Below are positions 12,369-16,237 of a stretch of 16,237 bases of DNA, in pieces (within the stretch, counting starts at the first letter, position 1; each line of letters opens with the position of its first letter). A model generated the notes under the pieces. It did no database searches. It saw nothing but the letters and a program-made list of their open reading frames with translations, and was not told where the DNA came from. Position numbers and translations under genes: made by a program. Origin of the DNA: an uncultured Clostridia bacterium (lineage in GTDB: Bacteria; Bacillota; Clostridia; Lachnospirales; Lachnospiraceae); the NCBI GenBank assembly GCA_946405675.1, contig CAMJIC010000030.1, positions 1-16,237 of the forward strand, in the 5' to 3' direction.

Positions 12369-13652
12369 TTATGGGACAAGAATCTCTTTTCCTCCCATAT
12401 AGGGCTGCAATGCCTTCGGGATGGTGACGCTTCCATCCTCCTGCAGATGATTCTCAAGAAAAGCGATCAACATGCGCGGCGGCGCAACGCAGGTATTGTT
12501 CAATGTATGGGCAAGATATTTTCTTCCATCTTCTCCCTTGACGCGGATGCCAAGCCTTCTGGCCTGGGCATCTCCCAGATTAGAGCAGGATCCGACCTCA
12601 AAATACTTCTTCTGCCTGGGGCTCCATGCTTCTACATCAAGGGATTTGACCTTGAGGTCAGCCAGATCTCCGGAGCAGCATTCCAGCGTTCTGACCGGGA
12701 TCTCGAGGCTGCGGAAATAATCAACGGTATTCTGCCACAGACGATCATACCACATCGGGGAATCCTCCGGCTTGCATACTACGATCATCTCCTGCTTTTC
12801 AAACTGATGGATCCGGTATACACCGCGCTCCTCAATTCCGTGCGCGCCCTTCTCCTTCCGGAAGCATGGGCTGTATGATGTAAGCGTATAAGGAAGCTTC
12901 TCTTCATCAATAGTCTGTCCAATGAAACGTCCGATCATGGAATGCTCAGATGTTCCGATCAGGTAAAGATCCTCTCCTTCAATCTTATACATCATGCTGT
13001 CCATCTCTGCAAATGACATAACGCCATCCACAACCGCGCTCCGGATCATATAGGGCGGGATCACATATGTGAAGCCACGGTCGATCATGAAATCCCTGGC
13101 ATAGGACAGGCATGCGGAATGAAGTCTTGCAATATCACCAAGAAGATAGTAGAACCCATTTCCGGCGACCCGTCCTGCCGCATCCATGTCGATGCCATGA
13201 AGCTTTTCCATGATCTCCGTATGATACGGAATTTCGAAATCCGGAACTTGCGGCTCTCCAAACCGCTCAATCTCTACATTCTCCGAATCATCCTTGCCGA
13301 TGGGAACAGAAGGATCAATGATGTTCGGAATCACCATCATCTTTTTCTTCAGTTCTTCTTCTACAGTCTTTTCCCTGGCTGAGAGTTCCGCTACCCGATC
13401 CTGATTTTGAACGACCTTCGCCTTCGCTTCTGCTGCTTCTTCCTTCTTTCCCTGCTTCATCAGCATCCCAATGGACTTGGAAATCCGGTTGCGGTCCGCC
13501 TGAAGGGCCTGGAGTTCTCCTTTGATATCGCGGTTCTCACGGTCAAGCGCAATTACTTCATCTACCAGAGGAAGCTTTGCATCCTGAAATTTCTTACGGA
13601 TATTTTCTTTTACCAGTTCCGGATTTTCTCTTACAAATTTAATGTCAAGCAT
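12369..13652 (-). CDS. serS: Serine--tRNA ligase
   Basis: SerRS charges tRNA-Ser with serine in the cytosol; it is a class II synthetase. The 427-residue length is usual. Residues 1 to about 110 form the long coiled-coil tRNA-binding arm (ELQALQADRNRISKSIGMLM and the KKEEAAEAKAK region). The catalytic domain has motif 2 at FRKEKGAHGIEERGVYRIHQ from residue 264, with R265. Motif 3 is LNNTCVAPPRML with arginine R393. Many bacterial SerRS have NGSG..VGR in this place, so motif 3 is of a rarer type while keeping its arginine. It is the last gene of the parA-parB-DUF4446-serS run, 23 nt after the DUF4446 stop, with AGGAAAGAGG before its ATG. No T-box leader is visible; control is probably by the operon. 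Confidence 0.96.
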   Translation of the reverse strand: MLDIKFVRENPELVKENIRKKFQDAKLPLVDEVIALDRENRDIKGELQALQADRNRISKSIGMLMKQGKKEEAAEAKAKVVQNQDRVAELSAREKTVEEELKKKMMVIPNIIDPSVPIGKDDSENVEIERFGEPQVPDFEIPYHTEIMEKLHGIDMDAAGRVAGNGFYYLLGDIARLHSACLSYARDFMIDRGFTYVIPPYMIRSAVVDGVMSFAEMDSMMYKIEGEDLYLIGTSEHSMIGRFIGQTIDEEKLPYTLTSYSPCFRKEKGAHGIEERGVYRIHQFEKQEMIVVCKPEDSPMWYDRLWQNTVDYFRSLEIPVRTLECCSGDLADLKVKSLDVEAWSPRQKKYFEVGSCSNLGDAQARRLGIRVKGEDGRKYLAHTLNNTCVAPPRMLIAFLENHLQEDGSVTIPKALQPYMGGKEILVP

Positions 13653-13675
13653 GATTCAGCCTCTTTCCTAACACT

Positions 13676-14194
13676 TTATTGATTTGGATTTTCAAATGAG
13701 AGCACAGCCTGTCTCAGAGCATCTTTTTCTTCCTGCCCGAGTACGATATAGGACTCTCCTTTGACGATTTCTTTGATGTAAGTGTAGCAGCCTTCCTTTG
13801 AATGGATGGCGTTCATTACGAACCCCGTATTGTTCATATCAAGCATTGCAAGCGCAAAACTCATTCTGCCGCCAACATCGGGGAACGCATCATATTTTAC
13901 AATTCCGGTTTTCACAGGTGTCCTCGACATCTGATCCCGCAGCTTCTGAATCTCCAAAGACTGATTCTTATTCTGTTCTGCGATCCGGTCAACCTCGATA
14001 AAGTTGCTTTCAAATGCTCTCTCCAGGGATACGCCATCCTTTCCCCGCATAAAGAGCTTATACTTCTTCATGAACCTGGACATCTTTATGGATACACTGG
14101 TCAGATAGATCAGGATAAATACCATTGCCACCAGGATTGCAATAATCAGTATCCCAGGATCAAATCCAAGTTTATTCAGTATGCTGTTCTGCAT
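13676..14194 (-). CDS. DUF4446 family membrane protein
   Basis: A protein of 172 residues matching the DUF4446 family often found beside parB in clostridia; its function is not known. One transmembrane helix lies near residues 14-36 (ILIIAILVAMVFILIYL), giving a single-pass anchor. A polar, probably coiled-coil stretch follows (DRIAEQNKNQSLEIQKLRDQ). The conserved C-terminal core contains VKYDAFPDVGGRMSFALAML and EGCYTYIKEI. The gene starts 3 nt after the parB stop, with GGGGAGGGGG overlapping the end of parB, so it is likely translationally coupled to parB. The context suggests a role linked to chromosome segregation or the membrane, but this is inference from position only. Confidence 0.88.
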   Translation of the reverse strand: MQNSILNKLGFDPGILIIAILVAMVFILIYLTSVSIKMSRFMKKYKLFMRGKDGVSLERAFESNFIEVDRIAEQNKNQSLEIQKLRDQMSRTPVKTGIVKYDAFPDVGGRMSFALAMLDMNNTGFVMNAIHSKEGCYTYIKEIVKGESYIVLGQEEKDALRQAVLSFENPNQ

Positions 14195-14197
14195 TGT

Positions 14198-15274
14198 TTA
14201 CACCCCCTCCCCTTGAGAAAAACTGTTCAGGAGTGTGCACAATCGGTCCAGTTCATCTGAAGAGTAATACTCGATCTCGATTCTCCCTTTCTGGGCACTT
14301 TTCGGGGAGATCGATACCTTTGTCCCAAGGGATGTTTTCATCTGCTCCGACAGATCTGCGTAGACTGCCGCCAGCGCGTCGCTGATCTGTTTTTTTACCG
14401 GTTGTCCGGTAGTTGGAGCATTCATCTTCCGGACCAGCTTCTCTACATCCCGGACTGTCAGCTTCTCATCAAATACCCTCTGGGCGATCTGGAACTGCAG
14501 GTCAGGTTCTGATATCGCAAGGAGTGCTCTTGCATGTCCTGTGGACAGCATCTCCGCTATGACCATATTCTGGACCCGTTCATCCAGATTCAAAAGACGG
14601 ACTGCGTTCGCGATTGCAGCCCTGCTTTTCGACACACGCTGAGCCACCTCATCCTGTTTCAGATCATACTCTTCCATCAGCCTTTTATAGGCACCCGCCT
14701 CTTCGATCGGGTTCAGGTCTTCTCTCTGAATGTTCTCAATCAAAGAGATTTCCATGACCTCCTTAGGCGTATAATCGCGGATGATAACAGGAACTTCTTT
14801 CAACGCTGCTATCCTTGCAGCTCTCCACCGGCGCTCTCCCGCTATGATCTCATAGTAGCCATCCTTTTTCTGAACGATCAGCGGCTGTATGATTCCGAAC
14901 TGCTTCACCGAATCAGCCAGCTCCTGCAATGCGTCCTCATCAAAGTTTTTTCTTGGTTGGGAGCGGTTCGGCTCCACACTGGACAAAGGAACCATGACAG
15001 GGCCGGAATGCATCTCTTCTGTTTCCGATGCCTCTGTATTCATTGTTTTACTCTTTTGACCCTGAAGCTCATCAGAATCAGAACACGCAGAATAGTCTCC
15101 TGTTTCGTTTCCATGCTCGGAAGCATCTGTTTGACTTCCGATTAATTTTTCATTTCTTTTAAGACTGTCTGAATAATCAGGATTACCTGTATCCGGATCT
15201 GTATTACCCTTTCCTCCGGACGCAGAAATCAGAAGATCCAGGCCACGTTTGCCCAATCCACCTCGTTTCGGCAT
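14198..15274 (-). CDS. parB: Chromosome-partitioning protein ParB (Spo0J)
   Basis: ParB binds parS, loads as a CTP-dependent sliding clamp and stimulates ParA. The N-terminus MPKRGGLGKRGLDLLIS is the ParA-contacting peptide. A polar, acidic, serine-rich insert of about 70 residues follows (about 18-90), which is long for the family: 358 residues against the usual 280-300. The CTPase domain then starts at PNRSQPRKNF and holds GERRWRA (G146-R149) and ENIQREDLNPIEEA. The helix-turn-helix lies at LKQDEVAQRVSKSRAAIANA. The last part (ISDALAAVYADLSEQM onward) is the dimerisation region. The start at 15274 is fixed by the conserved first residues and an AGAGGA upstream. It lies 53 nt after parA. In Bacillus Spo0J also affects sporulation; here that is unknown. 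Confidence 0.95.
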   Translation of the reverse strand: MPKRGGLGKRGLDLLISASGGKGNTDPDTGNPDYSDSLKRNEKLIGSQTDASEHGNETGDYSACSDSDELQGQKSKTMNTEASETEEMHSGPVMVPLSSVEPNRSQPRKNFDEDALQELADSVKQFGIIQPLIVQKKDGYYEIIAGERRWRAARIAALKEVPVIIRDYTPKEVMEISLIENIQREDLNPIEEAGAYKRLMEEYDLKQDEVAQRVSKSRAAIANAVRLLNLDERVQNMVIAEMLSTGHARALLAISEPDLQFQIAQRVFDEKLTVRDVEKLVRKMNAPTTGQPVKKQISDALAAVYADLSEQMKTSLGTKVSISPKSAQKGRIEIEYYSSDELDRLCTLLNSFSQGEGV

Positions 15275-15327
15275 ATTCTTTCATCCTCTTACATTATTAC
15301 CTGCCATTATTCTGTTATACTTCATCA

Positions 15328-16104
15328 TTATTTTGATCTACGATAATGATAACGGATTACCTTTTTTGCCAGAACGTCATATGCCTTGGCACCTGCCGAT
15401 CTCGGATCATATTCCGTAATCGGCATCCCGTAGCTGGGTGCCTCCGCCAGCCGGACATTTCTTGGGATGACTGATTTGTAGATTTTTTTGTCCGTATTCT
15501 TTTCTACGTTCTCTACCACTTGATTTGCCAGATTTGTTCTGCTGTCATACATGGTAAATACAATTCCCTCGATCTGCAGTTCGGGATTCAATCTTTCTGA
15601 AATCAAGTTTACAGTCTGCATGAGTTGGGCAAGTCCTTCCAGTGCATAGTACTCGCATTGAAGTGGAACAAGCACTGTGTCGCCCGCACACATTGCATTC
15701 AGCGTAAGGATATTGAGAGATGGCGGACAGTCTATAATTACAAATTCATATTTTTCTCTGATGCGGTCGAGCTCTGCTTTCAGAATGGTATTTCTGTTCT
15801 CCTGTTCATTCAGCTGAATCTCACAGGCTGCCAGATTAACATCAGAAGGAATGATTGAGAGCTTTGGTCTGATATCTGAAATGACCGCTTCCTCGATCTT
15901 TGCTTCTCCGAGCATGACATCATAGATATTTTTGCTTCCTTCCTCTACCTGGATATCAAAACCGCTTGAAGCATTTCCCTGGGGATCCATATCGATCAAT
16001 AAAACACGTCTTTTACGTGCCGCCAGACTTGCAGCTAGATTGATTGCGGTCGTCGTTTTACCGACACCGCCTTTCTGATTTGCTATTACGATTGTACGAT
16101 TCAT
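15328..16104 (-). CDS. parA: Chromosome-partitioning ATPase ParA (Soj)
   Basis: ParA is a DNA-binding Walker ATPase that works with ParB and parS in chromosome segregation and origin control. The protein is 258 residues with the start at ATG 16104. The alternative GTG at 16110 touches the ribosome site GGGGGA directly, whereas the ATG has six bases of spacing. The deviant Walker A motif KGGVGKTT is at residues 11-18, with both signature K11 and K16. The A' motif IDMDPQGNASS follows (D38, D40), and Walker B is VIIDCPPS. The C-terminal part carries SVIPRNVRLAEAPSYGMPI, typical of chromosomal Soj. It leads the operon parA-parB-DUF4446-serS, with parS about 65 nt upstream. This arrangement is typical near the origin, with rsmG and mnmG often upstream; that region is outside the window. 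Confidence 0.95.
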   Translation of the reverse strand: MNRTIVIANQKGGVGKTTTAINLAASLAARKRRVLLIDMDPQGNASSGFDIQVEEGSKNIYDVMLGEAKIEEAVISDIRPKLSIIPSDVNLAACEIQLNEQENRNTILKAELDRIREKYEFVIIDCPPSLNILTLNAMCAGDTVLVPLQCEYYALEGLAQLMQTVNLISERLNPELQIEGIVFTMYDSRTNLANQVVENVEKNTDKKIYKSVIPRNVRLAEAPSYGMPITEYDPRSAGAKAYDVLAKKVIRYHYRRSK

Positions 16105-16128
16105 TTTCACTCCCCCTTAGCGTATAAT

Positions 16129-16157
16129 AATATAACACAGCCTCGAAATGGATGAAA
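16129..16157 (-). promoter_or_regulatory. Promoter of the parA operon (candidate)
   Basis: On the minus strand TGT precedes TATATT (16129-16134), an extended -10 box. TTTCAT (16152-16157) sits 17 nt upstream as a poor -35 box. The start would be near 16122, giving a leader of about 18 nt to the ATG at 16104. parS lies just upstream, at about -47 to -62, so ParB spreading could repress it. Confidence 0.4.
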
Positions 16158-16168
16158 GTGTTTCTTGA

Positions 16169-16184
16169 TGTTTCACGTGAAACT
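16169..16184. promoter_or_regulatory. parS centromere site
   Basis: TGTTTCACGTGAAACT matches the bacterial parS consensus TGTTTCACGTGAAACA at 15 of 16 positions; only the last base differs. ParB binds such sites, spreads from them and recruits SMC to the origin region. It is located directly upstream of parA, as is common in Firmicutes. I saw no second good match in the window. Confidence 0.93.
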
Positions 16185-16237
16185 TTTGTTACAAGTCACA
16201 CTCCTGCCAGCGTTTCTGTTCACTGCCCGGCTGGGCA

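Noticed and set aside
14219..14232. CTGTTCAG match near the 3' end of parB
   Set aside because: It is in coding sequence, covers only a half site, and has no palindromic partner; most likely chance.
2809..16199. GTGACTTGTwAC shared by 2809-2820, 5673-5684 and (reverse) 16188-16199 as a third repeat family
   Set aside because: Twelve-base matches are expected by chance in a window this size, and the flanks do not align well.
16224..16237. TGCCC..GGGCA hairpin at the right edge as terminator of an upstream gene
   Set aside because: Only a 5-bp stem with no T tract visible, and the window ends there.

Overview
The window looks like a piece of a Firmicutes chromosome of class Clostridia, most likely Lachnospiraceae or a close relative. 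The reasons are the parA-parB-DUF4446-serS gene order, a clostridial-type parS site, strong AGGAGG-type ribosome binding sites, a clostridial NhaC-type antiporter, and an atypical TadZ ATPase of the kind known from Eubacterium rectale. I see no rRNA, tRNA, CRISPR array, transposase or prophage gene.

Layout, left to right. (1) 1-2732: the 3' part of gpsA (glycerol-3-phosphate dehydrogenase) with a strong terminator, then a monocistronic NhaC-family Na+/H+ antiporter with its own promoter and terminator. (2) 2733-4878: a repeat-rich 490-nt gap, a small A24 prepilin peptidase, and a TadZ/CpaE-like atypical ATPase. These are two parts of a Flp/Tad pilus system with no other Tad gene in view. (3) 4879-5724: a dispersed repeat, a 104-residue orphan gene on the minus strand with its own terminator, and a promoter-dense divergent region. 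(4) 5725-7989: murG followed by a PLP fold-type I aminotransferase, probably one operon. (5) 7990-11111: a MATE transporter (minus) divergent from a voltage-gated-type K+ channel (plus), with a small palindromic element between them. (6) 11112-12035: a secreted L,D-transpeptidase (minus). (7) 12036-12368: a non-coding gap holding two repeat copies. (8) 12369-16237: the operon parA-parB-DUF4446-serS on the minus strand, with a near-perfect parS site upstream of parA. This end is therefore probably near the replication origin.

How the genes work together: MurG and the L,D-transpeptidase act in peptidoglycan synthesis and cross-linking. ParA, ParB and parS act in chromosome segregation. NhaC, the K+ channel and MATE handle ions and drugs at the membrane. 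GpsA feeds phospholipid synthesis, and SerRS charges tRNA-Ser.

The most unusual signals are: (a) the K+ channel's cytosolic tail, which looks like a shortened KynB/cyclase-family (PF04199) domain that has lost its metal-binding histidines, giving a channel-pseudoenzyme fusion; (b) a dispersed intergenic repeat family built on CTGTTCAG/CTGAACAG, with five intergenic copies; (c) a second intergenic family with three copies, one of which is an imperfect palindrome of about 84 nt; (d) the split or orphan Tad pair; and (e) the 104-residue orphan protein.
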